Assembly: GCA_022747635.1 (NCBI GenBank)
Contig: JAKTNV010000009.1
Span: 1,438,501 to 1,502,500 of the forward strand
DNA length: 64,000 bases
Reading direction: 5' to 3'
Source of the DNA: Hetaerina americana
Lineage: Eukaryota > Arthropoda > Insecta > Odonata > Calopterygidae
Of this stretch, positions 43,849-54,180 are shown one piece after another. Every line of letters starts with the position of its first letter. Within the stretch, counting starts at the first letter, position 1. The translations under genes and the position numbers were made by a program. The notes under the pieces were generated by a model that saw nothing but the letters and a program-made list of their open reading frames with translations, made no database searches and had not been told where the DNA came from.

Positions 43849-44270
43849 CAAGGTCTGTCCCAAAGGTAGTATGACTTATTTTTTACCTGAATAAAAGACG
43901 GAGGTTCCGCGATCTTTATTTGAGGGACAGGAGTCTCAGGAAACGCTGGAGGCCGTTGGCAGATTGCTCCCAGCCTTTGCGGAGTGAAAATCGTAGGTCG
44001 CGAAACATCTATAATGTGACCTCGTTACGCTCCATCACGAACCGGTTATTGGAACAGCGCTACTCCATGAACGTTTGCGTGAAACTGGGCGAAATTGGGC
44101 AATAGACTCGTCACATGGTCAAGGGAGCTTACTATATTGATTACGCCATGGATATATCCATTAATTTTGAGGGGCACGAGTTGTTTAGGGAGGGTAGAGA
44201 AGATGTTTGAAGGCACCGAACGTTCAGGACGCCCTTCGACTTCAAAATGTGACGAAAATCTAACAACATA
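43849..44270 (+). mobile_element. Mariner relic, 5' half only
   Basis: Starts after TA (43847-43848) with CAAGGTCTGTCCCAAAGGTA, closely matching the left end of 54181. It then carries a decayed N-terminus (NRLLEQRYSMNVCVKLGE at about 44040) and FREGRED/GRPST-like linker remnants to about 44260. No catalytic part and no right end were found. Confidence 0.7.
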
Positions 44271-44457
44271 TTTTCCATTTTTAATTAAATCTATCATACC
44301 TAGCTCATTAGTAGCTTCTTTGAAACATTTAGAGCTGTCGAGTGAGCGAAAAAGTAAATAGTTCCGAGAGTAAATGCTCCTCGTCATTATGTCACCCTAA
44401 AGAGTCTCTACTTAACTTCCTCAAATGAAATAAGAAACCGGGCAGAACGAAGTGGGA

Positions 44458-44703
44458 CCCGGCGGTGTTGAATATTTTTCAGAGGTATCTCGATCCCTGC
44501 TTGAGGTGCTTTGTGGAGGGCACTTTGAGTGAGTACGCCGTCCGTCGGATGGGACGTTAAGCCGCGGACCCCTTGGCGCCTTTCGTAAAGAGTAGGCTAA
44601 TGCCGACGCCGGGTTTCTCTCCACCCTTCATCCTTTCCTATCCATCCCCTATGGCGCAAATGACCTCAGCTGTCGGTCGCCTCCCCTCAAAACTACTACT
44701 ACT
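44458..44703 (+). mobile_element. SINE family 1, 5'-truncated copy
   Basis: Lacks the tRNA-like head and begins in the body (CCGGCGGTGTTGAATATTTT). It ends in the (CTA)n tail. ACGAAGTGGGA flanks it at 44447-44457 and 44704-44714, an 11-bp target duplication. Confidence 0.88.
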
Positions 44704-44714
44704 ACGAAGTGGGA

Positions 44715-45149
44715 ATCGAAAACAGAGTGAATTTGGAGGTCGATGAATGCAAAGAAAGAAAGGAGGGATACGGGTGTTCGATAAAGGTGGAAAGTGGTCC
44801 AGGGAGGAGGGAATGGTAAATCATGGGCCAGGTAGGGAGGCCACTGCGCTCGACGGCTTGATTCCGAGCGTAGAAAATGGAACGAGGGGGAGAAAATTCG
44901 GCGCGTCCAATTAAGCACCCCCTCTCCCAGCCCACCCCCGGCAAGGATTGGGAGGCGGGGAGAGGAGCCATGAGCGGCGGGCGGACCACAAAGGAAGAGC
45001 GTGCGCCTCTCATTATCATTTATAAGGGATTAACTATGTTGGGGTGTCAGGGAGGGGGCGAAGGGAAGGCGGCGGGAGTGGCAGATGCCGTCGCTCTCTC
45101 GTTTATCATTGCAGTGTACTTGCAGCGCGTCATTTACTATTACGTGCAG
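44715..45149. other. No gene recognised
   Basis: GC-balanced sequence with overlapping open frames on both strands (44877-45320 plus, 44649-45019 minus). No domain is recognisable. Confidence 0.45.
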
Positions 45150-45312
45150 GAAATACACCTACATCAGGTCCCTCTTCATCTCTCAGTACTATCATCCTCC
45201 TTTCATCCCGTCCAACATCCCTATCCTACTCCTTCCCTTTCCTCGGTTGCTAACATTCTCCCCTCTATTATAGCCTTCAACACACCCTTGCCGGTCAATA
45301 CCCCCGATACAT
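45150..45312 (-). mobile_element. RTE 3' fragment, reverse strand
   Basis: Minus strand; matches the RTE C-terminal/3' UTR segment at 51527-51700 (GGGGGTATTGACCGGCAAGG when read on the minus strand). Its truncated 5' side joins the (TA)n tract at 45320. Confidence 0.75.
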
Positions 45313-45319
45313 ATACATA

Positions 45320-45320
45320 A

Positions 45321-45382
<62 letters not shown>
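45320..45382. repeat. (TA)n microsatellite
   Basis: Nearly pure TA repeat between an RTE 3' fragment on the left and the 5' start of another RTE element on the right. Confidence 0.9.
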
Positions 45383-45384
<2 letters not shown>

Positions 45385-46004
45385 CTCCCAGGACTACAGC
45401 CTTGACGTGGTGGAAGGGCTTCTGCGTTCCGATGACCCCTACAGCTGTACTGGCGGGAGTAATGATAATTGTTCCTTGGTAGGGTCACCCATGCCATATA
45501 GGTCGAAGATTAGGAGCCAGACGAAAGGTAGTCCACGCAGCGTCTGTTCCTAAGTGAGGCGGCTGCAATGGCGGCCGACCCCAGTGGGGCGGCCAGTAGG
45601 TGATGGTGCCACGTTAAAAATACTATTGAGGAAACGGGAAACCACCTCGATTATCATTCCCAAGATTTAAATGATGGGCAATAAAGAGATTTTGAGTCCT
45701 AGCAACTACAGGGCTCGGCTAAATCGGCAGTGTCGTGCCCGGCAGCGAGGGAGTCAAGGCCTCCGCGGTCGTCATCCCACGAAACCCTTGCAAGGGAAAA
45801 CCAACGGCTGTAAGACAGAAGACGCAGAAGAAGAAAGCCAAATAAGTAAAAATAGGGACGTGGAATGTCAGGACAATGATGAGGACAGGTAAATTGGAGA
45901 ATGTTAAGCGAGAGATGGAAAGAGGAAATATAGATATTTTAGGTCTATGCGAGGTGAGATGGAAAGATAGCGGGGATTACTGGAGTGATGAGTATAGAAT
46001 TATA

Positions 46005-46920
46005 CAGGGTCGCTCCCAAAAGTGGTAGGACTGATTTTCTCTGGCGCGAACGGAGTGGTGGAGGGGGGTCTGCCTCGCAAAGTAAGGTGGAGGGGGCTCT
46101 TAGCAACAGACCAACACCAACCTCAGTCGCCTGCGGGCTGTCGTTGAGTGAGGACACCGTTTTTAGTGAAGCAAGTTTTTTGTCCGCGTCGAAAAACAAA
46201 ATGAATCTGAATTTAGAGCAACGTTATTCCGTGAAGTTTTGCGCGAAACTCGGGAAGATGTCAGCTGAGAAACTCGATATGATCAAGCAGGCTTATGGGG
46301 ACACTGCCTTAAGCCGTTCCACAGTATTTGAGTGGCACAAGTAGTTTAAAGAGGGTAGGGAGCTCGTTGAAGACGACCATCGCTCCGGACGGCCGTCGAC
46401 GGCAAGGACCGACACGAATGTGGACAGTGAGGACACTGCTGAACACAGGTCGATGCTTAACCAGTGAAGAAATTTCAGACCAGTTGGGTCTGTCTGCATC
46501 CAACGTCCAACGCATTATTTCACAGGATTTGGCCATGCGCAAGGTGTGCGCCAAGATGGTGCCGAAAATTCTGAGTGTCGACCAACAGGTAACGGCCAAA
46601 TACGGCGTTGCCACGTTACCGCCCCCGCCCTATTTTCCCGATCTGGCACCACCGGACTTCTTCATCTTCCCCATGATAAAAAGACAGCTCAAGGGACGAC
46701 GTTTTGACTCGATAAATGCCGTTCAAGAGGCTTCGACGAGAGTCATCAACGGCATCCCCAAGGAAAATTTCCAGCGGGCGTACGGGGAATGGGAGCAACG
46801 ATATACTAAGTGTGTAACAGCTCAAGGAGCATACTTTGAAGATTATTAAGTCGATGTAAGTATATCGTCAATAAAATTCTTGTAAAAAAATCAGTCCTAC
46901 CACTTTTGGGTAAGACCCTG
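46005..46920 (+). mobile_element. Internally deleted mariner inside the RTE LINE
   Basis: 916 bp. TA at 46003-46004 and 46921-46922; inverted ends CAGGGTCGCTCCCAAAAGTG against CAGGGTCTTACCCAAAAGTG, then GTAGGACTGATTTT on both. RTE sequence continues on either side, so it arrived after the LINE. Non-autonomous. Confidence 0.9.
46202..46849 (+). pseudogene. Mariner transposase lacking the first two catalytic Asp
   Basis: Starts MNLNLEQRYSVKFCAKLG, stops in frame at 46342-46344 (end of the first helix-turn-helix domain, FEWHK then stop), and continues in another frame with the second DNA-binding unit and KMVPKILSVDQQ. It then jumps to KYGVATLPPPPYFPDLAPPD with FFIFPMIK, which contains only the third catalytic Asp, and ends QGAYFEDY. 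The DETW and HDNAP regions are deleted. Related to the intact element at 9942. Confidence 0.88.
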
Positions 46921-48539
46921 TATGCAGCGGCGGGGACGAGAGCCAACGAGGGGTTGCCAAAGTATTAAATGAAGAGATAGCAAGAAGCGTAGTCAACATA
47001 GAGTTGGTAACGGACAGAATACTAATAGTAGAGATAAGAGCAGAACCGACGAACATGGTTATTATTCAGGTATACATGCCACCGAGCAACCTTAATGAAG
47101 AAGAGGTCGATAGGATATACGATCAGTTAGAGGACATAATCGCGTGTGTTCCTGCAGGGAAACATTTGATAGTGATTGGAGATTGGAATACGACGGTAGG
47201 CGAAGAAAGAGATGGTGACGAGGTCGGGGACTACGGTTTAGGCACAAGGAATGACCGCGGGGAGAAAGCAGTTGAGTTCTGCAGGAGACAGGGCTTAGTC
47301 ATCACCAACACTTGGTTTAGACACCACAAAAGACGCAGGTATAGATGAAAAATGCCAGGTGACTCAGAAAGGTATCAGCTAGAACATATCCTGGTTACAC
47401 AAAGGTTTAGGAATAGTTTGATAAATTCGCACAGCTTCCCGGGAGCGGATGCGGACTCTGACCAGAATTAGATAATTTTGATATGTAGCGTCCGTTTCAA
47501 AAAGATAAGGCAGGGGCCGCGGGTTAGAAAATGGAATGTAGAAGCATTTCATCGTTTGAGGAGGAAGGAGTACTAACAGGCGGTAGACTAAATCATAAAG
47601 GATAGTAAAGAGCTAAGTAATATCGAAGGAAAATGGGAAAGTATCAAGAAAGGGATATCGAAAGCCGCAAAAGACACTCTTGGAACCGTTAACGCTAAAA
47701 GGACTAGTAAACCATGGATCACGGATGAGATGATTACAAAGATGAAAGAGCGGAGAAAATGGAAAAATGTAAATACAGAATTAGGCAAAATAAAGTACAA
47801 ATAATTAATTAATAAATTGAGGCGGGTAACAAATAAAGCAAAAGAAGCATGGTGGGAGACGCAGTGCGAGGATATGGAAAGTCTGCAGAGCGATGGTGAA
47901 ATCGGTGCGCTATACAGCTAAGTTAAAACTTTTTCGGTAAGTAAGAAAGGGAGATCTAGGCTAACAGTTACAGATAAGGCGGGTAAGGTAATAGTTGCCT
48001 CGGGAAAGATCCAAGAGAGATGGAAGGAGTACATAGAAGAACTGTATAGTAAAGAACATAGACCAGCAAAGTTACACATAAGAAAGGGACATGGAATAGA
48101 GGAAGATAGCTTAGGTCCAGGCATACTAGACGAAGACATATAAAGGGCAGTAAGGGATATGAAACTAAATAAGGCCGTGGGGGTGGATAACATTGCCGCG
48201 GAACTGTTGAATCGTTTAGGAAAATGCGGGAGGAAGAGGTTTATGGGCTGATACGTAATATCTATGAGGCAGAGATCTGGCCGGAAGATGTCTCATCTCT
48301 TTGTGAGATGTTTTAGTTCCTCTTCCGAAAAAGGTAAAGGCTACATCATGTGAGGAATACCAGACAATAAGTTTGATATCCCACGCAGCTAAAGTTGTTC
48401 TTAGGATCATCAAGAAAAGTATAGAGAATAGGGCAAATGGTTACTTAGGGGATGATTAGTTTGGGTTTAGGAAGGAGAGAGGTACGCGTTATGCCATTGC
48501 AGTAATGAGACTGTGATTCTAGAGGAATAAAGAACACCA

Positions 48540-49209
48540 ACGGGAGCTATTTGCCTGTTTCGTAGATTTTGAAAAAGCTTTTGATAGAGTGGATTGGGAG
48601 AAACTAATGAGTATATTGCAGAAAGTAGGAATAGATTGGAGGGATAGGAAGCAAATCTGCAACCTGTACATGTCTCTGACTGCACAGTTGCGAGTGGGGA
48701 ACGGGGAGTCAGGATGGGCAGTGTTAGGAAGGGGTGTAAGGCAGGGTTGCCCATTATCACCGCCGCTGTTCAACGTGTATGCATAGGAAATGATCAAAGA
48801 GGCATGGGAAGAGCTGGAGGTAGGAATGAAAGTCGGCGGGGAATGCGTAAAATCAGTTAGGTTTGCTGATAACCAAGCTTTAGTTTGTCAGTCAGCCCTG
48901 TCAGTCAGGGAAATTCAGTGCGACAGGTATGGGATGAGAATCAATATTAATAAAACAAAGGTTATACGATTTTCTAGAAAAAAAGCTAATTTAAACATTA
49001 AAATAGGAGGGCAAAAACTAGAGCAGGTAGAACAGTTAGCGTATTTCAGAAGTGTTTTGGACCAACACGGTCAAAGTAGTTGGGACGTAAGGAGAAAAAT
49101 TGCGCTAGGGAAAAAGGCTTTCACAAGGAGGGAATTGATAAGAGGGACTTTGAGTAAAGAGCGCATCTATGTACGGCGCGGAAACGTGGTCATTGAAGCA
49201 GGAGGATAG
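48540..49209 (+). pseudogene. RTE reverse transcriptase, FADN box
   Basis: FVDFEKAFDRVDWEKLM at about 48560-48605, VGIDWRDRKQICNLYMS, RQGCPLSPPLFNVYA, an in-frame TAG at 48784-48786, then MIKEAWEELEVGMKVGGECV and RFADNQALVCQSA. The TAG and the Asp-to-Asn change both inactivate it. A DKLM-to-IKTKVIRFSRKK segment follows normally. Confidence 0.83.
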
Positions 49210-49435
49210 ACGTGGACTGGAGGCTTTTGAAATGTGGGTGTGGAGAAGAATGGAGAAGGTGAAATGGACAGAGAAGAAAACAAATGAGGAAGTACTTGGC
49301 ATGGTTGGCGAAGAGAGGGGTTTATTGGGAGAAATCCTATGGAGGCCGGAATGGTGGATGGAGGGGGTATTGACTGGCAGCGGGATGTTGAAGACTGTAA
49401 TTGACAGTTGACACTGACATTGACAGAGCAAAGCT

Positions 49436-49495
49436 TTAGGGGTCATTGGAACGCACAAGCCCTTTCACTTCGACAAAGTTGTAGTCCGGGGAAGG
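49436..49495 (-). mobile_element. RTE 5' end, reverse strand
   Basis: TTGGAACGCACAAGCCCTTT is the reverse complement of the RTE 5' leader at 45385-45430 (AAGGGCTTCTGCGTTCC). So the plus-strand RTE is followed by an inverted 5' end, which then meets a (TA)n tract. Confidence 0.75.
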
Positions 49496-49504
49496 ATATA
49501 TATT

Positions 49505-49572
<68 letters not shown>
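49496..49572. repeat. (TA)n microsatellite
   Basis: TA repeat joined on both sides to RTE sequence. Confidence 0.9.
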
Positions 49573-49577
<5 letters not shown>

Positions 49578-49851
49578 AAGAAGTACTTAGTACGGTGGGC
49601 GAAGAGTGGGGTTTGTTCGGAGAAATCCTAAGGAGGCAGGAAAAGTTGATGAAGGGGGTATTGATGTTGGACAGGCTGAAGGGAACAGGAAGGGGATGTT
49701 GGACGGGCTTAAGGGAAGAAGAAAGTACTCAGAGATGAAGAGGGACCTGATGCAGACTGGGATGTTGTGTTTTACTAGGGTCTACGTTTTGTGTAATTAG
49801 TAATTTTGTCCATTCAAAAACCTACCTTAACCGGTAGATTACCTAATAAAT
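49573..49851 (+). mobile_element. RTE 3' end
   Basis: Plus strand. AAATGAAGAAGTACTTAGTA begins inside the C-terminal region. The 3' UTR ends with AACCTACCTTAACCGGTAGA, a hairpin shared with the copy at 5660-5690, then ACCTAATAAATAA leading into (TA)n. Confidence 0.82.
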
Positions 49852-49858
49852 AATATAT

Positions 49859-49917
<59 letters not shown>
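49852..49917. repeat. (TA)n microsatellite
   Basis: TA repeat between the RTE 3' end and the left arm of the Penelope-like element. Confidence 0.9.
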
Positions 49918-49922
<5 letters not shown>

Positions 49923-49983
49923 ACAGATGTAGATTTTTAGAATATAGAGACACAAAGAAAGGACACTCACAATTTGTTATTTT

Positions 49984-50013
49984 ACGTTTCGACAGCACGG
50001 CTGTCGTCTTCAG
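49984..50013 (-). ncRNA. Hammerhead-like motif, left arm
   Basis: Reverse complement of 51313-51342; see there. Confidence 0.5.
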
Positions 50014-50169
50014 AATGGCGTTCTCGGGGAAGAGCGGAGAGGATGTGCGGGGGAGAGGTGGGGGAAGGAGAGGTAAAGGGACCAATAGGAAATGAACAAG
50101 GGGGTGGGGGGGATATGTAGGCAGCCAATTGATGCATTCAGTGGGCTTGGTTCAGTCCGGGCGGTTTGA

Positions 50170-51188
50170 ATGATTGGACGCGAAACTTTATCCTCTTTCA
50201 TTTCCTCTCTCAACTCCTCCTCCTCAGTATCATTCACTTCTTCTATATCCGACTCGAATATTACCTTCCTAGATATCGATATTCACCTCCAAAACAATAC
50301 GTTTCACACTTCAGTCCACATTAAACCAACCAATAAGCAACAATATCTTCATTTCGACAGCTGCCATCCTCTTCACACAAAGCGCTCCATCCCATTCTCA
50401 CTCTCTGTCCGTGGCTTCCGTCTCTGCAACAACACCCCCTCCCAACAGAAATACTTGGACCAGCTGCATGAATCCCTCAGAAAATGTGGGTACCCTGAAA
50501 AACTGCTAAACAGTAAAATCCTCAAACCGTCAACACAATACACTCCCCTCCCCAAAACAAACCGCCCAAAATGCCCTAATCTTATCACCACTTTCTTCCC
50601 CGGAACACACAAAATTAAACATCTAATCCGTGACCTCTTCCCAATTATCAATAACACTCAGTCCACATCACTTTTATTCCCACACTGTCCCTCTGTTTCA
50701 TTTAAACGCCCGTCGAACCTGCGAGACATCTTTAAGTCCACAAATCCAACTTCAAGCACCCCCGTCTCTCCCCCGCCCCTATCCGCACCATGCAACCGCC
50801 CACGCTGCAAATGCTGTCATCTTTTAAGACCCTCCCCCTCACTCAGTACCAACTCCCAACCACTCGCCACCTGTACCTCAAAAAATATTATATCGTATAT
50901 CGCCTCTCCTGTAACTTCTGCCCTGCCTTCTACGTGGGCGAATGCACGACCGCACTTTCCCTCAGCATGAATAACCACCGATATTCCACCAAATCTCCCA
51001 CCTTTCTTAATTATCCCATCCCTACTCACACCGCTTCCCACAACCAATCTTTTGACGACTGCTTCTCTGTTTCGGTGATTGAAATCCTTCCCAAATCTGC
51101 GAGTATAATAGAGGTGAGAACCCGCGAGATGGCGCATATCTGGGTGGCCCAATCATTCAAACCGCCCGGGCTGAACCAAGCCCACTGA
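50170..51188 (+). pseudogene. Penelope-like RT C-terminus plus GIY-YIG domain, one frameshift
   Basis: The first frame (50170-50970) encodes the end of the RT palm and the thumb (NITFLDIDIHLQNNTFHTSV, IKPTNKQQYLHFDSCHP, SLSVRGFRLCN, SFKRPSNLRD) and a Cys-rich PCNRPRCKCC. Near 50880 it shifts to a second frame (50790-51188) with YIVYRLSCNFCPAFYVGECT, the GIY-YIG motifs with a CxxC, and MAHIWVAQSF near the end. RT catalytic motifs are absent through 5' truncation. Confidence 0.87.
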
Positions 51189-51312
51189 ATGCATCAATTG
51201 GCTGCCTACATATCCCCCTCACCCCCTTGTTCATTTCCTATTGGTCCCTTTACCTCTCCTTCCCCCACCTCTCCCCCGCACATCCTCTCCGCTCTTCCCC
51301 GAGAACGCCATT

Positions 51313-51342
51313 CTGAAGACGACAGCCGTGCTGTCGAAACGT
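51313..51342 (+). ncRNA. Hammerhead-like motif, right arm
   Basis: CTGAAGA, then a strong 6-bp stem (GACAGC/GCTGTC) with a 3-nt loop, then GAAA and ACGT. CTGANGA and GAAA fit the hammerhead core and stem II is clear; stem I pairing is weak by eye, so activity is uncertain. Confidence 0.5.
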
Positions 51343-51446
51343 AAAATAACAAATTGTGAGTGTCCTTTCTTTGTGTCTCTATATTCTAAAAATCTACATC
51401 TGTGTTTTTATATATTTGTGTGAGCGTTCCATTTCGAAGATATTTT

Positions 51447-51450
<4 letters not shown>

Positions 51451-51526
<76 letters not shown>
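51451..51526. repeat. (TA)n microsatellite
   Basis: TA repeat about 40 bp right of the Penelope-like element, joined to an RTE 3' fragment at 51527. Confidence 0.9.
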
Positions 51527-51528
<2 letters not shown>

Positions 51529-51700
51529 GGGTATTGACCGGCAAGGGATAAGGGATGTTGAAGACTATATTAGAGGGGAGAATGTTAGGCAAACCAAACT
51601 AGGAAAGGGAAGGAACAGGATAGGGATGTTGGACGCGATGAAGGGTGGAAGAAAGTGCTCAGAATGAAGAGGGACCTGATGCAGGTGTATTCCCTAGACG
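51527..51700 (+). mobile_element. RTE 3' fragment
   Basis: GGGGGTATTGACCGGCAAGG begins immediately after the TA tract; the fragment runs through GGACGCGATGAAGGGTGGAA to GAGGGACCTGATGCAGGTG. Same region as 45150-45312 on the other strand. Confidence 0.78.
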
Positions 51701-52234
51701 TAATAGTGTAGGGCATACACCGGTGTATGACCTACCCGACACACCTCACCTTCGAGATGAGTCACTCGGAGTATTGCATCTTCTCTCGTGCGGAGCCGAA
51801 GCCATACACTCACTCACTCACCCTGGCACTCACCTCAGGGGACTTCGAAGGAGAACGGCAATCGGGATGGGAGAGGTTTATTGTTCGTCTATGCCTGCCC
51901 TCGGGATCGGAAGAAAACGGAAATATTCAAATGGCTCTCGCTCCCAATTTGTTTTGTTCTGCAAACGTTTTCCTGACATTTGTAGGGGGTGGAATCACCA
52001 AGGAGACAGAATCAATGCATCGTCCGAGGCAAGGGTATGGATTAAGGGTTGGGATTCCCATCACAGGAATCATCTGTCATGCAGGATTCTTCCTTGTTGG
52101 AAGGCTCGTACCAGTCGTAAATTTCCATTACACATTTTACCCTTCTTTGATTTAGTAAAAAAGTAGGGAATAGTTGGATTCGACCTTTTAATTATATTTT
52201 TCAACAAGAAGTAACAACACGGAGTAACTGCCAT
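51701..52234. other. No element recognised; overlapping open frames
   Basis: Two plus-strand frames overlap (51645-52166, 173 codons, including RTE tail; 51727-52155, 142 codons). Neither shows a domain I recognise. Confidence 0.4.
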
Positions 52235-52316
52235 ACCCAAAGCACGTGGAGGTAACCCACGCATCGAACTGGGAACGGAGCTAGCCACCCAGATAGTCCA
52301 CGCCCATCCGGCTTAA
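52235..52316 (-). mobile_element. Possible tRNA-derived SINE head
   Basis: Minus strand: GTGGACTATCTGGGTGGCTA resembles an A-box region and CCAGTTCGATGCGTGG a B box at suitable spacing. No second copy was found in the window. Confidence 0.4.
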
Positions 52317-52461
52317 TTGCATTTGCATCTTGTTAGCTGCGAAAACTATGACTATGCATTTATAAAATTACATTAGTAATACCTATCATTATCACCGTAA
52401 AATTATGAGCGTGCTTTATTGCTATAGTTTCATTCGATTCCAATCTCCACCACCACTATGA

Positions 52462-52736
52462 CGCCGAATTTTGGTTTGATAGGTGAACGGTTTGGGTATC
52501 TGCCCTAGTACTGAGCCTTACGGAGTGTTAATTCTAACATCGACGGAGCGATGAGGGGGGCCGGTTCCTTTCCCTGTACCGCCCATGGTTTCCCAGGGAC
52601 GATCTGGTTCCCGAAAAATCGCAATACTCAGTTGTAGCTAAGGGTTCTCAGCGGGGCCTGCCCAAAAAACGAACCATTGTCCTCCGCTCATTAGTCCAAC
52701 GCTCTGGCCATTGGACTGCCACGTCCCGCTAGGCGG
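52462..52736 (-). mobile_element. tRNA-derived SINE, family 2, second copy
   Basis: Minus strand. Shares GGTTCCTTTCCCTGT and TGGTTTCCCAG blocks with 33396-33450. The head reads TGGCAGTCCAATGGCCAGAG and GCGTTGGACTAATGAGCGG; the B box is decayed (ATGGTTCG). Old copy. Confidence 0.72.
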
Positions 52737-52744
52737 CGATATGG

Positions 52745-53610
52745 AGGACGCCGGTAATTACTTACAGCTTTTTTCAGCGTTTATACTCGGCAAAACTTTA
52801 TCAAATGCATGGTTAGAGATGGCCCATCTCGACAGTAGGATCTCACTCGGCAGTAAGCAGCACGGGCTTAGAAAAAGCAGATCCTTTGAACCACAATGAA
52901 GCATATTTATTTATGACATCCTGTGTTCGGGTGAAGGAAATACTCAACTGTATTCTATAAGTTTAGATTTCAAGAAATCCTTCGATAAAGGCTTTCACTA
53001 GAAATTGATAAAAAATATAAAAGATGTGATGATTTTGACGATAAAGTCATTAACAGTATTAGGGAATTTTTATCCGACTATGCGTGAAAAAAAGGAGACG
53101 GCTATGTTTTAAATGACAGGAGGCACGCGATACTGAAGTAGTGCTTCAGTGAAGTGATGTGGGGCCCTGAATCATCTTGATATCCATTAACGACCAAAGT
53201 TCCCACGTTAGCAGGAAAAACGCATGTACACACTACTCCGCAATTCACAGGGAAATGCAGATCATGCGCTAGTTCCTATCGATTTAGGTGATACATTGAA
53301 GGCGTTTAACGCAAAGGGGTTAGAATGGAAAAACGTGAAATGCAGAGCACTTATGTTTTGGAATACGAAAACAGATAAAGACGCAAGTTAAAGAATAGAC
53401 GGGGTCGAAGTGAGGATTTCGGAAGCGGTCAACTGGTCGCGTATTACGCGAATATCCAAGCCTTACGCGGGGAAATCATATCAGAAGAATACTATATGGC
53501 TCTCAACTTAAAAGAATCTAGATCACACTAAACGGGGTTTAGGGAAAGGTTGCGAAAAAATCAGGAAGGATGGGTGCGGGAAAGATGGATGCAGGAAAGA
53601 CGGGTGCAGA
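52745..53610 (+). pseudogene. CR1-like RT relic
   Basis: SKQHGLRKSRSFEP at about 52855, IFIYDILCSGEGNTQLYSIS and LDFKKSFDKGFH (motif A region) at about 52905-53000, then NAKGLEWKNVKCRALMFWNT near 53310 after the catalytic box, which is lost. Many stops. Clearly homologous in order to 15149-15790. Confidence 0.7.
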
Positions 53611-54180
53611 TAATGTTGATTGGCGTCGGATGCGATGAAGGGTAGGATGTTAGGCGAGGGGGCGGAAATGGAAAGGGAGGTAGGACGACGGAATGAAGGG
53701 AGATAGAATGTTCGGTGCGAAGTGAGTGCGGAGTGTCAGGTTTTGTCTTACTAGGCGGCCGAATGCAAATCAGCGATGAAATAGGAGTCGTATTACGTCA
53801 TTGTTAGGCCAAAACTGTAAAATGCATCAAGTATTTTGTATCCACAAGAAAACACGTGAATTCAGGAATTGTAACCGGTTGGGACCTCCTTGGACATCGA
53901 AGAGGACAGCCAAGACTTAGGGCTTGTAGAATAGGTACAGGGCACCTGAGCTTTCTTGAGAAACCAAGGAGGGAAATATTATGGCACCGCATTGCATTGG
54001 TAGATTGGAACACCGAGATTAAATAAGGGAGGTAGAAAGCGTCACAGACGTATATTGGACAATTCCTTTACACGCACACAATTCATATCATTCCAATGTC
54101 AAACCCAAAAACCCGACAAAACTAACTTTTATCATATTTTCAATTGATTTAGTCCAACACAGCAATTCTTGCAGTGCGTA
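53611..54180. other. No gene recognised
   Basis: Purine-rich short imperfect repeats (ATGGATGCAGGAAAGACGGG type) at 53560-53620, then unassigned sequence to the TA at 54179-54180. Confidence 0.45.

Larger units (their letters stand above)
45383..49435 (+). mobile_element. RTE LINE, split by a deleted mariner
   Basis: Plus strand. The 5' leader begins ATTCCTCCCAGGACTACAGC. Endonuclease start (GTWNVRTMMRTGKLENVKRE-like) at about 45860-45960, then the mariner at 46005-46920, endonuclease middle (47004-47348: VYMPPSN, IGDWNTTVGEERDGDEVGDY), linker, RT (48540-49209) and C-terminus to 49411 (MYGAETWSLKQEDRR). Many stops and frameshifts. The RT box reads RFADNQALV, with the second Asp changed to Asn as in the copy at 5630. 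Confidence 0.87.
49918..51407 (+). mobile_element. Penelope-like element with inverted terminal copies
   Basis: The arms 49918-50177 (inverted) and 51149-51407 are about 260 bp each and differ at only two positions that I noticed. Between them lies about 970 bp coding for the RT end and GIY-YIG domain. Each arm carries a hammerhead-like motif. Penelope-like elements are known to form pseudo-LTRs in direct or inverted order, from partial copies joined head to tail or head to head. Both outer sides are (TA)n. Confidence 0.88.

Noticed and set aside
51727..52155. 142-codon plus-strand frame
   Set aside because: It overlaps a second open frame in another phase and shows no domain. Left unassigned rather than named.
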